Below are positions 16,584 through 28,116 of a stretch of 64,000 nucleotides of DNA, piece by piece. The notes below the pieces were generated by a model. That model ran no database searches, was not told the DNA's origin, and saw only the letters and a list, made by a program, of their open reading frames with translations. The stretch lies in the NCBI GenBank assembly GCA_020630875.1, contig JAHDIH010000005.1, positions 62,001 to 126,000 on the forward strand, given 5' to 3'. Numbering within the stretch: position 1 is the stretch's first letter; each line of letters begins with the position of its first letter. The DNA comes from Deltaproteobacteria bacterium (GTDB taxonomy: Bacteria; Myxococcota_A; Polyangia; Haliangiales; Haliangiaceae). A program made the position numbers and the translations under genes.

Positions 16584-16608
16584 TGAGCGTATGCAGTTCA
16601 TGCGCTCA
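16584..16608 (-). promoter_or_regulatory. inverted repeat in the lon leader, possible operator
   Basis: TGAGCGTATG-CAGTT-CATGCGCTCA, nine of ten positions symmetric, 20 bases upstream of the lon start. A minus-strand TACAAT (16615-16620) lies just upstream of it as a possible -10, so the dyad would cover the transcription start. It does not match the CIRCE consensus. No good -35 was found. Confidence 0.42.
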
Positions 16609-16681
16609 TTGAGTATTGTACCGGTTTCAGAAGTTGCTGGCGACTCTCTGAGAGGTAATTAATAAAATACAAGGTAGGACG

Positions 16682-16697
16682 GAGTCGTACCCGACTC
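16682..16697 (-). terminator. hairpin after the giant TPR gene, weak terminator candidate
   Basis: Perfect GAGTCG-TACC-CGACTC stem, 13 bases past the TPR gene stop. No T-run follows directly; only a T-rich stretch about 20 bases further on. It may be a weak terminator or a stabilising 3' end. Confidence 0.25.
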
Positions 16698-16709
16698 TCG
16701 CGAGCTGGT

Positions 16710-19700
16710 TCATACCTGAATATTAAGGGAATCCAGATAGTCAATCGCCAGTTCTTTGTCCTTCAGAGACAATTTGTCACTGTAGGTACGAAACAAATTC
16801 GAAAATCGCTGTCCGACGAACGAGACGATTTCATTGACGATGATGTGGGACTTTGTAACCGATGATGCTACCGCGACCTTCCCGAGAAGCTCTTCTGAGG
16901 TGTCTTTGTGCGTCAAACTATTTTGCGCGTTAAGGTCGGAAGCAAAAGAGCAAGCATTCGCGAATTCATCACAATCCCAATGTAGCGATATCAATAGCCG
17001 TAACGCGGTCGCATTCCCCGGGGCAATATCAATCGCTCGGGTTAGTACGTCCATTGCTTCAGCTCTTCTATCGAGGATCGTCGCCTGAAGTTGTCCAAGC
17101 TCTATCATCACGTCTGCGCGCTCTGAAAGAGAAGGGGCAAGTCCGATCATCGTATCGAGGTGGTTGGCGGCCAAAGGGTAATTCTTTCTACGTAGCGCAA
17201 TGTCGACAAGCTTACGGAGCGTGGGATAGTTCCGGCTGTCTCTGGCAATGACTTGTGAATAGTAGGATGTAGCTTTGGCCAATTCTCCGGCTTGAAGGGT
17301 TAGGTCGCCGAGTCTTCCGGCTAGGTAGATCACCGCAGTGGAGTTGTCGGTTTCTAGATCGAGAAGTTCTTTCAACGCAAAATGTGCTGCATGATAGTCT
17401 TTGCAATGTTCAGCTGCTCGCGCCAGGGCAGAGAGGTGTCGGCGGTCTGCAGGTTGATCTTTGGTCGCATATTGAAGAGACGCCAATGCCGCGGGCATAT
17501 CACCCACGCCTTCGTAACATACTCCCATTCTGTAGGCTGTTTCACCGCTGCCCAACGCAGAGAGTTTTCCTAGCGTCTTGTAACCCTTCAGGGCTTGCTT
17601 CCAATTGGCTTCGGCAAAGTGGAGGTCGGTGAGTGACTGCAAAGCTTCCAAGTTATCGGGGCTGTCTTTCAGTACCATTTCGTACGTCTGCATAGCCTCT
17701 GCTGGCAGCTCAAGTGTATCGCGATAGAGGTAGGCTAGCTTTAATAGACTTGGGACGTCGGTTCGGTAAGTTTTGATACTACGAGCAAGTTTTTCGAATT
17801 GTTCTGTTCTTTCGAAATACTCAGCTACAAGTTTGAATGCGGCATCGTCGCCCTGGTCCAGCTCCAAGATCCGGGCGGCAAGTTTGTCTTGAACGTCCCG
17901 AGAATCTGCATACTCAAGTCTTTCCATTAGGCTCGACAGTTCGTTTCCAGTGGTTGGTTCGTTGAGTACGATGTTCTTCTCTTGCAACAGTGCTTTTGTT
18001 TTTCGTATTAGGTCGCTATCACCGGATAACTTGGCCCAATCTACCGCCAGCGCTATCCAACGCGCAGAATCTCCACGGTCGCGCTGCTTCGCAACCACGA
18101 GCGCAAGCTCCGTAGCACGGTCAAAGTTTTGGTTTGCTGCGTGCAGTTTGCTTAATGGCCCGGGGGCTGCTCTGATATTCGCGTCAAGCGTTAATGCCTT
18201 CTCATATAGAGATATCGCAAGCTTCGGATTAAGCAACTTCTCTTCGTGAACCATGGCACTTTCCAGTAAGTACCCACTCCGTTCGATCTCACTTTCAGAG
18301 TCGTTTATGCTTTGCTCAAGAAGTTCAACCACGAGGTTCCATTCGCCACGTGCTGTTGCCATTGTTTTTAGCAGATGACGGCATTCCGTATTCGTCGGGC
18401 TTTCGTGCCACGCATCTCTGGCGCAGGAGAAGGAGCGAGCTGCGTCGTGTTGAACGTCTCGGAAGTACTTAGCCAGACGAAGCAATATGTCGGTCCGTAC
18501 CACAACGTCATCGGTAGTTCGCAGTTGTTCTTGGAGAATCGTAGCGACAGTTTCTACGTCTCCAATTTCAGAGTATGCATTTTCTAAAGCGATCCAATCT
18601 TCGTATGTAAGACTGTCGGACTTTTTTAGCTTCAGAAGCATTTCGAAAGCATTGTCGGTGTCGCCACTCCTAATGACCGCTACGAGTTTGCGAATCTTTT
18701 CGACGTTATTGCGCTTGCCTTGCTCAGGCAGCAGAGAGGCGAGGTAGTTCCCATAGTCTGAGCCCTCGAGTCGCGACATCAACAAAGTAAGAATCTCTCT
18801 AGATTCATCATCTTCGGCATTCGCTAAAGCCAGGGCGGCTTTCTTTCTCGAGGCATCTACAAAGCCCGCGCCGAAGTGTTGATCAAGCTTGCCATCGCCG
18901 GGAAGAAAATCCGCTAGAAGCGTCAACCGTTGTTTGGTTTGAGGTAGCTGGTCGAGGGCCGGGCGGTAGTTACCGTCTTCGTCTAATAGTTCTTGGTAAA
19001 CTTCAAAGGCTCGCTCGGGAAGATCCAAGTCTGTAAAGATTTTTGCTCTGCGTATCGAAATATGTTTTTGACGGTCCACAGATGAAATGACCGAGTGCTT
19101 CCATTGAAGCACTTCTGCCAAAGAACCGGGGTCGTCGTTCTCTGAATAAATAGCGTCAAGTCCATCCAACGCCGCGAGGTGAGTTTTGTCAGACAAAGTG
19201 ACCGCTTGTTCAAAACAATTCACGGCAAGTTGCAGTTCGCCTAACTCGCGATAGAGATTGCCGGCTCGTACGAACATGTCCAATCGTTCCCCTTTAGGCA
19301 ATTGAGAATTGGCTGCTCCTCGCTCCAATACGGAGCAATAGTCGGGCGAGTGTTCGAGCTTGAGCAGCCGCAGTAACAGTTTCCACGCATCAAGTTCGAA
19401 GTCTCGCTCTTGGAAGGAGCGAGTTACAGCTGTTTCCAACTTAGCAATGGACTCCTTTCGGCGTCCTGTTTCACTGTAGGCCAAGGCTACCTGAAAATAC
19501 GGATCTCCGGATTGCAACTCTATCTCGAGTTCACCCAACTTAACCAAAGCTTCAAATTGCCGCGTTCTAAACTGTGCGTCGATAAGCAAAGTCAGTAGTT
19601 CTGAGGACTCAATCTCATCCAAAGAAAGTTGCGACATATAGTGAGATGCCAACTGAGAGTAGTCTGAAACGCTTTTTTGCTTTGCACTCGTTAGCTCTCG

Positions 19701-21941
19701 GCACATTATTTGGCTTTGCGTAGGGTTTTCAGGACTTGTAATGTTTTGGGATAGTACCAAGTACTCTTGTCTCAACTCCGACGAAAGGTCTTTCTCTGCG
19801 AGGTCACGAAGTAGCGACTTAGCACCTGCGGAATTACCGCATTGATGCAGTACCGCAGCTCTGCGGATTCTCGCAGCAAACTTGGTTTCGTTGACGGTTG
19901 AGTATTCGTCGACTCTGTCGAGCCACATTAGCTGAGTGGCCGAGTCATCTTCTTGAGTTTGAAGGTAAACCTCCCAAGCTATTTCCGACGCTTGCTTAGG
20001 GTAGCAGTCTCGCAAATGAAAAAATATTGTAGACATGGTTTGTCGCCTGTTTTCAACAGACAAGCTACAGGCGACTTGTTGGCTCCAAATCGCCAGCCGG
20101 TCAGCATCTTCTGATGAGACGTCTTTGACATCCAACAATATTTCGATACCACGCATCAAATCTTCATTGGAGCCTAACGAACCTAGCAGTCCATGAGCCT
20201 CCGCTACTTGTCGCGGTGATTTTTCCATGCGAACGATTTTTTTAGCTAGTCCTTCCGCGGCCTCGAGGTTACTTTCTCCCGCAAAGCAGCTCGCCAAAAT
20301 CAGGTCTGCCTTGCTTGAGGGACGTGTCTGTCCCAGTAGTTCTCTTGCGAACTGGAACTTTCCTTCGCTGGTCGCAATACGCGCTCTGGCAAGGATTACT
20401 TCATCGGTCGGGTTCGTTTTCAACAGTTCACTGAGAATGACTTTCCCTTGATGAGGGTTTTGGCTCTCAATGTAACACTCGGACAAGGTGATTCTAAGCT
20501 GCGTTATTTCTGAGCTGTCATTCGAGCGGGAATGTTGAGTTAGTGCCGCTTCAATCGCTTCTACTGCAATATGAGGAAAGCCCCAATGCAGGCAAACTTT
20601 TGCGACCTCGTTGAGGAGATCAAATTCGCCTTGGCAAAGAGAAAATACGTATTGAAGGTGCTCTACAAATGTCTGTCCAGATTTGTCAACGCGACGTGCA
20701 ATTTGGCACTGCTCGAGCGCCATCTCAACCTTCTCTTCTGCATGGAGTACGTTGGATACACGTTTCAAAAGCAGACGCTTACTAGAGGTCCAGTCGTCCA
20801 GCAAATCCAACAGTTCTGATATCTTTGGCTGCACAAAACTGGAGGTGCCAGAATCAAGCAATTGCCCTGTTATTTTTGCCGCAAGATAGCGTTCGTTACC
20901 TTCGATCGCCCACTTAGCGGCATGAAACAGTGATATCTCGGCCAAGGAGTCGTGTCCTTGTTCCCCAAGAGCTTCACTTAGCGTTCTGAACAGAGCGATC
21001 GCTTTGCCCCAGTTTTTGTCGCGCAGTGCGAGCGACGCAAGAGTCAACGTAGCGCTGTTTTTACATAACGAACGGGCTCTAATCTGCGCGGCGAATTGCT
21101 TGCTTAAGTTCGTGTCTGCACTTCCGCTTGCTGCCAAAGAAAGCAAACGTTTGGCGAGGACTGGTTCGAGTCCTGGTGGACAGTTTTCTAATATCTTGGT
21201 GTAGAATTTGGCTGCTCCAACAAAGTCTCCATTTAGCAGTTGTCGGTCTCCCTCGGACACCACAGACTGAGCGTTCAATCGCCGTCTCGCGTCGATGGTT
21301 TGTTGTGCCGATGCGTCTTTGCCGTAGAGCCATTCTATTCCCGAACTGGTGGTGCGAATGGAAACAAATTGCAGATGACGATACCTCGGTAGTCGAAATC
21401 CATGAACTGGAAACGTTTGCTTAAGAAGTTGCTCAAGAGGAGCCCATCGAAACAGCCCCAGTGACTCGGCCTTTAAGTCCCCCACCGCTTTAAGATCTTG
21501 AAACATCACCGATAGCAACTTATGCGCCACCAAGGGGGCAGGGCGGGAATCGATTCCCCAAATCATTGCATCCTCGATGTGTAGAATTAGATCTATCCCA
21601 TCCGGGAGTGGCGTAACGCGAAATGAAAGGTCGGTATCACGCCCCAAGCGTGCACGAGCAGTGATTGCTTCGTGGGCCAACTCTATGGAAACATCAAAAA
21701 ATCCACACTTCTCAAGTAAAGATTTTTGGCTTGCTACCACTTTGAACAACGCCTTGGGTTCGATCTTTAGAGAGGCTAAAGAAACGTCACCGCGACGGTT
21801 TTTGAGTTGGTTTGCTTGTTGTACTTGGTCGCCGTATTCAACCTCCAACCTGTCAGCGTAGAAGTTTGACGCGACGTTAGTGTCGACAACGATACGCGTA
21901 CCATTCTGGTACGGCTCCATGCTTATCAGCGGCAACCCCAT
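16710..21941 (-). CDS. giant TPR-repeat protein (about 1743 residues), function unknown
   Basis: Most of the protein is helical tetratricopeptide repeats, for example LLNGDFVGAAKFYTKILENC, GELQLAVNCFEQAVTLSDKT, EKALTLDANIRAAP and MQTYEMVLKDSPDNLEALQ. The first 220 residues form a separate, more strand-rich region (GTRIVVDTNVASNFYADRL, VTPLPDGIDLILHIEDA) that I do not recognise. No signal peptide or membrane segment is seen, so it is probably a cytoplasmic scaffold. The longest frame opens with TTG at 21950; ATG 21941 is chosen, and ATG 21920 is also possible because no clear ribosome site decides. It sits 54 or more bases after the PpiD-like gene and may share its transcript. Confidence 0.7.
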   Translation of the reverse strand: MGLPLISMEPYQNGTRIVVDTNVASNFYADRLEVEYGDQVQQANQLKNRRGDVSLASLKIEPKALFKVVASQKSLLEKCGFFDVSIELAHEAITARARLGRDTDLSFRVTPLPDGIDLILHIEDAMIWGIDSRPAPLVAHKLLSVMFQDLKAVGDLKAESLGLFRWAPLEQLLKQTFPVHGFRLPRYRHLQFVSIRTTSSGIEWLYGKDASAQQTIDARRRLNAQSVVSEGDRQLLNGDFVGAAKFYTKILENCPPGLEPVLAKRLLSLAASGSADTNLSKQFAAQIRARSLCKNSATLTLASLALRDKNWGKAIALFRTLSEALGEQGHDSLAEISLFHAAKWAIEGNERYLAAKITGQLLDSGTSSFVQPKISELLDLLDDWTSSKRLLLKRVSNVLHAEEKVEMALEQCQIARRVDKSGQTFVEHLQYVFSLCQGEFDLLNEVAKVCLHWGFPHIAVEAIEAALTQHSRSNDSSEITQLRITLSECYIESQNPHQGKVILSELLKTNPTDEVILARARIATSEGKFQFARELLGQTRPSSKADLILASCFAGESNLEAAEGLAKKIVRMEKSPRQVAEAHGLLGSLGSNEDLMRGIEILLDVKDVSSEDADRLAIWSQQVACSLSVENRRQTMSTIFFHLRDCYPKQASEIAWEVYLQTQEDDSATQLMWLDRVDEYSTVNETKFAARIRRAAVLHQCGNSAGAKSLLRDLAEKDLSSELRQEYLVLSQNITSPENPTQSQIMCRELTSAKQKSVSDYSQLASHYMSQLSLDEIESSELLTLLIDAQFRTRQFEALVKLGELEIELQSGDPYFQVALAYSETGRRKESIAKLETAVTRSFQERDFELDAWKLLLRLLKLEHSPDYCSVLERGAANSQLPKGERLDMFVRAGNLYRELGELQLAVNCFEQAVTLSDKTHLAALDGLDAIYSENDDPGSLAEVLQWKHSVISSVDRQKHISIRRAKIFTDLDLPERAFEVYQELLDEDGNYRPALDQLPQTKQRLTLLADFLPGDGKLDQHFGAGFVDASRKKAALALANAEDDESREILTLLMSRLEGSDYGNYLASLLPEQGKRNNVEKIRKLVAVIRSGDTDNAFEMLLKLKKSDSLTYEDWIALENAYSEIGDVETVATILQEQLRTTDDVVVRTDILLRLAKYFRDVQHDAARSFSCARDAWHESPTNTECRHLLKTMATARGEWNLVVELLEQSINDSESEIERSGYLLESAMVHEEKLLNPKLAISLYEKALTLDANIRAAPGPLSKLHAANQNFDRATELALVVAKQRDRGDSARWIALAVDWAKLSGDSDLIRKTKALLQEKNIVLNEPTTGNELSSLMERLEYADSRDVQDKLAARILELDQGDDAAFKLVAEYFERTEQFEKLARSIKTYRTDVPSLLKLAYLYRDTLELPAEAMQTYEMVLKDSPDNLEALQSLTDLHFAEANWKQALKGYKTLGKLSALGSGETAYRMGVCYEGVGDMPAALASLQYATKDQPADRRHLSALARAAEHCKDYHAAHFALKELLDLETDNSTAVIYLAGRLGDLTLQAGELAKATSYYSQVIARDSRNYPTLRKLVDIALRRKNYPLAANHLDTMIGLAPSLSERADVMIELGQLQATILDRRAEAMDVLTRAIDIAPGNATALRLLISLHWDCDEFANACSFASDLNAQNSLTHKDTSEELLGKVAVASSVTKSHIIVNEIVSFVGQRFSNLFRTYSDKLSLKDKELAIDYLDSLNIQV

Positions 21942-22004
21942 TGCCGGCAATAGTAACGATCTAACAAATAGATTGCTCTATTCCCGACGTCTTTTTCGCA
22001 ATTC

Positions 22005-23699
22005 CTAACGTATGAAAGCTGGATTCGGTGCTGAAACCACCGCACAGTCGGCTTTGAACGCGAAATTGGTGATCTTATCGGTTACTGGGTCTTGAATTTG
22101 CAATCGACGGGGATCTACCTCTACTTCTGATTGCAGTCGCTCACATTCTGACTTCAACCACGTCTGAAGTGACAAGTAGCCTGCCATCGTCGCTTGTTGG
22201 TAAAGTGAAGAGTCCATTCGCTTCTCAAAGCTCTCCCAGTCGATATCGTTGCGTTTGATCAGTTCCACGATGAAATATGCATTGTCGCTCTCGTAGATCT
22301 TCGGGATGACCCCAGGCTTACCTTCGGAGAACAGCTTGCTTGCTAAGTCAGCGTCTTCTATTTCTATCCCCAGTCCCGTGTCGATACCTTTGCCGGTCCT
22401 TTGCGTGAACGTCGAGTTGATGTGACCAACGCTAGACTTACCGGAAAGAAGGACTTTCCTTCGGTAAGCATTCTTGTCGAGGCTGCGTAATTGAGCGTTC
22501 TCAAGGTCCGTGCTTCCTGGAAATTTCTCTTCGAGGGATTGTCCGCTGGAGGTCAATTCCTCTAGGGCCGAAGTTGCCTTGGATTTGGCTATTTCAGCAG
22601 TTCGCTCTTCGACCAGCAGTTCCTTCGCCAACCGTTCTTTTACTTGCTCGAAAGTCAACGCTCCCGCTCTTTCGTCGTTTGCGAAAAATAGGACAACCCC
22701 CGTGGAAGTAGTCATCGCTGGACTTACGTTGCCTTTAGTCAGAGCTGTGAGTGTGGCTTGAAAGTTTGCGTCGCCGAGATGGGCGGGAAGGTCGGCCCCG
22801 GATAGTTGCTGCCAACCTAGAGCGGACGGGCCGGAAAGCTTGGTCGCGTAACTTTCCACGTGAGACTTAAAGTCCTCTGCAGACTTGATAGCTTTTTCGT
22901 ACTGAGCAACGGTTTGCAGTGTGGTGGCCTTGTCTTCATCACTTCCCGCCGCGACGAACAGTGCCATCAAATCTAGCTCTTTGGCGGCTACGGCGAATCG
23001 TTTCTCTTGCTGTGCGTCGTATCGCTTTTGTAGGTCGTCTGATCGCGAAGCTAATGCTGCTTCGATTTCTTGAGTTGTCGGTGCGTAGGGTTGGGCGAGG
23101 GCGTCGAATCGTTTAATTCGTAGGGATACCGCTTCGTTTTCTGCTCTGTGTTGAACGCGCAGTGACGAGGGGGAAGCTGCGGCTGTTTGCAGGATCATCT
23201 GCGTCATTAGTTGCGCTAACTGTTCTTCTTTTTGCTCGGTTACGAACTTTTCAAGGGTGCTCACCCCAATGCTTTGCCGTACACGATTAATGGCTTCTTC
23301 GTCGCAGATACCGTCTTCGCAAACGCTACTGGAGTATTGCCTTAGCGAAACACCAAGCGCGTACATGTCGCCTTCTACCATTCGGCCTTGTACGGTTTCG
23401 CGGTCCAGGTCAAAGCCTAGCGACTTGGCTCCCTTCGCGAGTATGTACCGACGAAATAACAAATTAAGCCGGGTCATTTTTGATCCGATATCGTCGCCAG
23501 AGGTAATCATGCGTCCGAGCCGTTCGGCATCCAGAGACATTCCTTCTCCTTCCACCGACATGGCGAAACGTGATGGAGCACCACATCCAATGTCTTCGTT
23601 GGCTTGTGGTCCGAAGTTAATCACGAACGACAAAATCAGAAGCGCGAGCATGAGGTACAGCACAAAGGCCAAAACACGATTTTTAAGCAGACCGATCAT
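22005..23699 (-). CDS. PpiD-like membrane-anchored periplasmic chaperone/peptidyl-prolyl isomerase
   Basis: A 564-residue protein with one N-terminal membrane anchor (about residues 9-27, VLAFVLYLMLALLILSFVIN) and a large periplasmic part, the topology of PpiD, which helps newly exported proteins fold. A SurA/PpiD-type N-terminal chaperone region is followed by parvulin-like segments (GWQQLSGADLPAHLGDANF, VSPAMTTSTGVVLFF) and a long coiled stretch. Two Cys pairs in the N-terminal part (CGAPS, and CEDGIC at about 127-132) could form disulfides. It is divergent from mreB. Isomerase activity is not certain; many PpiD homologues act only as chaperones. Confidence 0.72.
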   Translation of the reverse strand: MIGLLKNRVLAFVLYLMLALLILSFVINFGPQANEDIGCGAPSRFAMSVEGEGMSLDAERLGRMITSGDDIGSKMTRLNLLFRRYILAKGAKSLGFDLDRETVQGRMVEGDMYALGVSLRQYSSSVCEDGICDEEAINRVRQSIGVSTLEKFVTEQKEEQLAQLMTQMILQTAAASPSSLRVQHRAENEAVSLRIKRFDALAQPYAPTTQEIEAALASRSDDLQKRYDAQQEKRFAVAAKELDLMALFVAAGSDEDKATTLQTVAQYEKAIKSAEDFKSHVESYATKLSGPSALGWQQLSGADLPAHLGDANFQATLTALTKGNVSPAMTTSTGVVLFFANDERAGALTFEQVKERLAKELLVEERTAEIAKSKATSALEELTSSGQSLEEKFPGSTDLENAQLRSLDKNAYRRKVLLSGKSSVGHINSTFTQRTGKGIDTGLGIEIEDADLASKLFSEGKPGVIPKIYESDNAYFIVELIKRNDIDWESFEKRMDSSLYQQATMAGYLSLQTWLKSECERLQSEVEVDPRRLQIQDPVTDKITNFAFKADCAVVSAPNPAFIR

Positions 23700-23807
23700 A
23701 TAGGCCGCGAACGTTATATCAGGGAAAAATTTTCAACAACATCAGTACCTTATTTGTTTGGTGAGTCTCATTCGTAAATGTAGGTCTTGCGCCGACATAG
23801 CTGCCAT

Positions 23808-25775
<1,968 letters not shown>

Positions 25776-25779
<4 letters not shown>

Positions 25780-26243
25780 GACACCTGGGGCTGTACTTCT
25801 TCTTTTTTTTCGTAAGTTGTTTTCTGTGCGCTTTTAGTTGGCGAAGTAACCTCTTTTATACGGTGCAGGTTTCTTCTTTTTTAGCGTGTTTTCTTGCGCA
25901 GAAAGATGTCGAGAACTCCGATTGGCGCGGTTTGTTAGTGATGCTTCTAGCCAGTTATACCCATGAAGTGATCGCTGGGCTCGCTCATGGCGCTGTAATG
26001 TTGGCATCTAGTTCAGCTTACGTTCTTTTTCCGAGGATTCTTCCCAATCATCATAACGCAAGCATCGGCCGTCGGCTGGTAAACTATGCGCTCATAGGTT
26101 GGTGCTCTTGGTGTTTTACTTGTTTGATATCTTCTGGCTCGCTAGAAAAGAATCACATTGGTGTATTGGTTTCGAATGCAGTGTGGGGCCTGATACTTTT
26201 TTCGTTGTTTATTAAAGTGTTTGAGAAGACAGATAATGCCTGA
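25776..26243 (+). CDS. mreD: rod-shape determining protein MreD
   Basis: A 155-residue integral membrane protein; MreD is the least conserved Mre subunit and is identified here mostly by position between mreC and pbp2 and by topology. Hydrophobic segments are at about 4-22 (LGLYFFFFFVSCFLCAF), 28-40, 50-68, 100-118 and 128-147. It is expected to sit with MreC in the elongasome. Start and stop overlap both neighbours. Confidence 0.8.
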
Positions 26244-28116
26244 TCAAAAAGGGGACGAAACGTGGGTGGACTCGTTTGAGCCAAGGTTTAAGAATGCAGT
26301 CAAACTCATTGTTATTTTCTTCTCACTATTAATGGTGCGTCTGTACTACTTGCAAATCCAAAAAGGTCAACATTATCGATTGCTAAGAAAGGCCAATGCG
26401 ACCAAGGAGTTATCAATTGCTCCACGAAGAGGTCGTATGTACGACCGTCATGGAAATTTACTGGCGGAATCACGACCCTACTTTGAAATATCTCTTTCGC
26501 CCATGAAAGTCACTGATGATGCAATAGAGTCTCTTTCGAAACTCCTTCGCTTGCCGCAAGAGCAAAAGGATGAAATTTCGAAGCAGGTTTTCGAAAGAAG
26601 AGCCAGAGGCCAAAACAGGCCGGTGAAGCTTTTTAAAAAAGAGAAAGGAGGCACCGTGCTGGCCAGGGAACGGGCGACAATCGTGGAGGAAAACCGTCGC
26701 ATGCTGCCTGGGGTCAACATCAACGTGTTGTCAGAGCGGGTTTATCCAATGGGGGCCGCGGCAGGTCATCTTCTGGGGTACGTCGAATTCATATCAACTG
26801 ATGAATACAGTAGGTGTAAAGCACAAGGTTGCAGCCAAGACAAACGAGTAGGGCGATTCGGAGCGGAAGCGCTGTTTGAGCCTTTGCTTGCCGGTCGCAA
26901 AGGGGTTGAACGATTCGCACGGGACGCGCATCAAAACAGACTTCCACCACATGAGGCGGAACTATTCATTTCTGAACCGCTGTTTGAGCCAGCGGAGAGC
27001 GGACAAGACATCTATTTAACCATTGATCACGAACTTCAGAAGGTTGCCGGCGAAGCCATGGGAGATCGAAGAGGAGCGGTTGTGGCTTTGTCAGTGAAGA
27101 CCGGAGAAGTTCTTGCGCTAGTTTCGAAACCGGCGTTAGATCCTAACTTCATGGGGGCGAGATTTCGCCCGGCGGCGGAATACAACGCCTTGAAGACGCA
27201 TCCTGGCCAACCCTTTTTGGATAAATCTCTTGGCCAACACTACCCGCCTGGTTCTACATTCAAGTTTGTTTCAGCACTTGCAGCGCTTGAAGACAATAAA
27301 GTAACTCCAAAAGAAAAAATAAACTGCCCAGGATACTACGAGGCTGGCACACAGATTTTTCGATGTACGTCCGTACATCGGCGGGTCAATTTAGATCTGG
27401 CGTTGCAACGTTCTTGTAACGTCTACTTTTGGGAACTGGGAAGTCGAGTGGGCATGGATCGTATGGCTCAAGTGGCTCGTGACTTTGGTTTTGGATCGCC
27501 TTCGTCTCTTGGAATGAACAAAGACATTCCGGGGACTATTCCTACCAAACACTTTTACACTGATAGAGGTGGCCACAGACTTGGCCATACTTTGAACATG
27601 GCAACAGGGCAAGGTGATGTTGAAATTACGGTAATGCAACTTGCAAGCGCCTACCTAGCTTTGGCCAACAATGGAAAACTGCTATTGCCACGCCTGTTGC
27701 ATAAACGTAGCAGCGATACTGACAGCGTTGTAGATTATGCAAATGCGTCTGTCTTAAGGCAAAAGGTAGCAATTAGAGAAGAGAATCTAGAGCTTTTAAA
27801 GCCCGGTATGTGGAACGCTGTCAATCGTCCGGGGGGAACTGCATTCCGGTTGGGTCGTAGTGCGCTCATTGAAATCGCGGGGAAGACAGGTACCGCCGAA
27901 GTTCGTGGGAAAAAGTCTGCCGAGAAGTTCGGGAAAACATGCAGTGCTACTCAAAGTCAATACTGTGATCATGCGTGGTTTGCCGGTTATGCTCCGGCGT
28001 CCTCACCGGAGATCGTGGTCGCCGTGGTCGTAGAAAATGGAGGAGGAGGAGGTCGCATCGCCGCTCCCATTGCCAAACAAGTTTTTGAGGCTTACGTGAA
28101 AGTTCAACATAAATGA
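26236..28116 (+). CDS. mrdA: penicillin-binding protein 2 (elongation transpeptidase)
   Basis: Class B PBP that cross-links peptidoglycan during lateral growth as partner of RodA. ATG 26236 is used (MPDQKGDETW); an upstream TTG at 26221 would deepen the overlap with mreD. An N-terminal membrane anchor at about 24-41 precedes the pedestal domain (APRRGRMYDRHGNLLAESRP) and the transpeptidase domain with Ser340 in PPGSTFKF (SxxK), SCN in ALQRSCNVYFWELG, and Lys550-Thr-Gly in IAGKTGTAEV. The 626 residues match family length. Cys pairs near residues 195 and 570 are possible disulfides. Confidence 0.96.
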   Translation: MPDQKGDETWVDSFEPRFKNAVKLIVIFFSLLMVRLYYLQIQKGQHYRLLRKANATKELSIAPRRGRMYDRHGNLLAESRPYFEISLSPMKVTDDAIESLSKLLRLPQEQKDEISKQVFERRARGQNRPVKLFKKEKGGTVLARERATIVEENRRMLPGVNINVLSERVYPMGAAAGHLLGYVEFISTDEYSRCKAQGCSQDKRVGRFGAEALFEPLLAGRKGVERFARDAHQNRLPPHEAELFISEPLFEPAESGQDIYLTIDHELQKVAGEAMGDRRGAVVALSVKTGEVLALVSKPALDPNFMGARFRPAAEYNALKTHPGQPFLDKSLGQHYPPGSTFKFVSALAALEDNKVTPKEKINCPGYYEAGTQIFRCTSVHRRVNLDLALQRSCNVYFWELGSRVGMDRMAQVARDFGFGSPSSLGMNKDIPGTIPTKHFYTDRGGHRLGHTLNMATGQGDVEITVMQLASAYLALANNGKLLLPRLLHKRSSDTDSVVDYANASVLRQKVAIREENLELLKPGMWNAVNRPGGTAFRLGRSALIEIAGKTGTAEVRGKKSAEKFGKTCSATQSQYCDHAWFAGYAPASSPEIVVAVVVENGGGGGRIAAPIAKQVFEAYVKVQHK

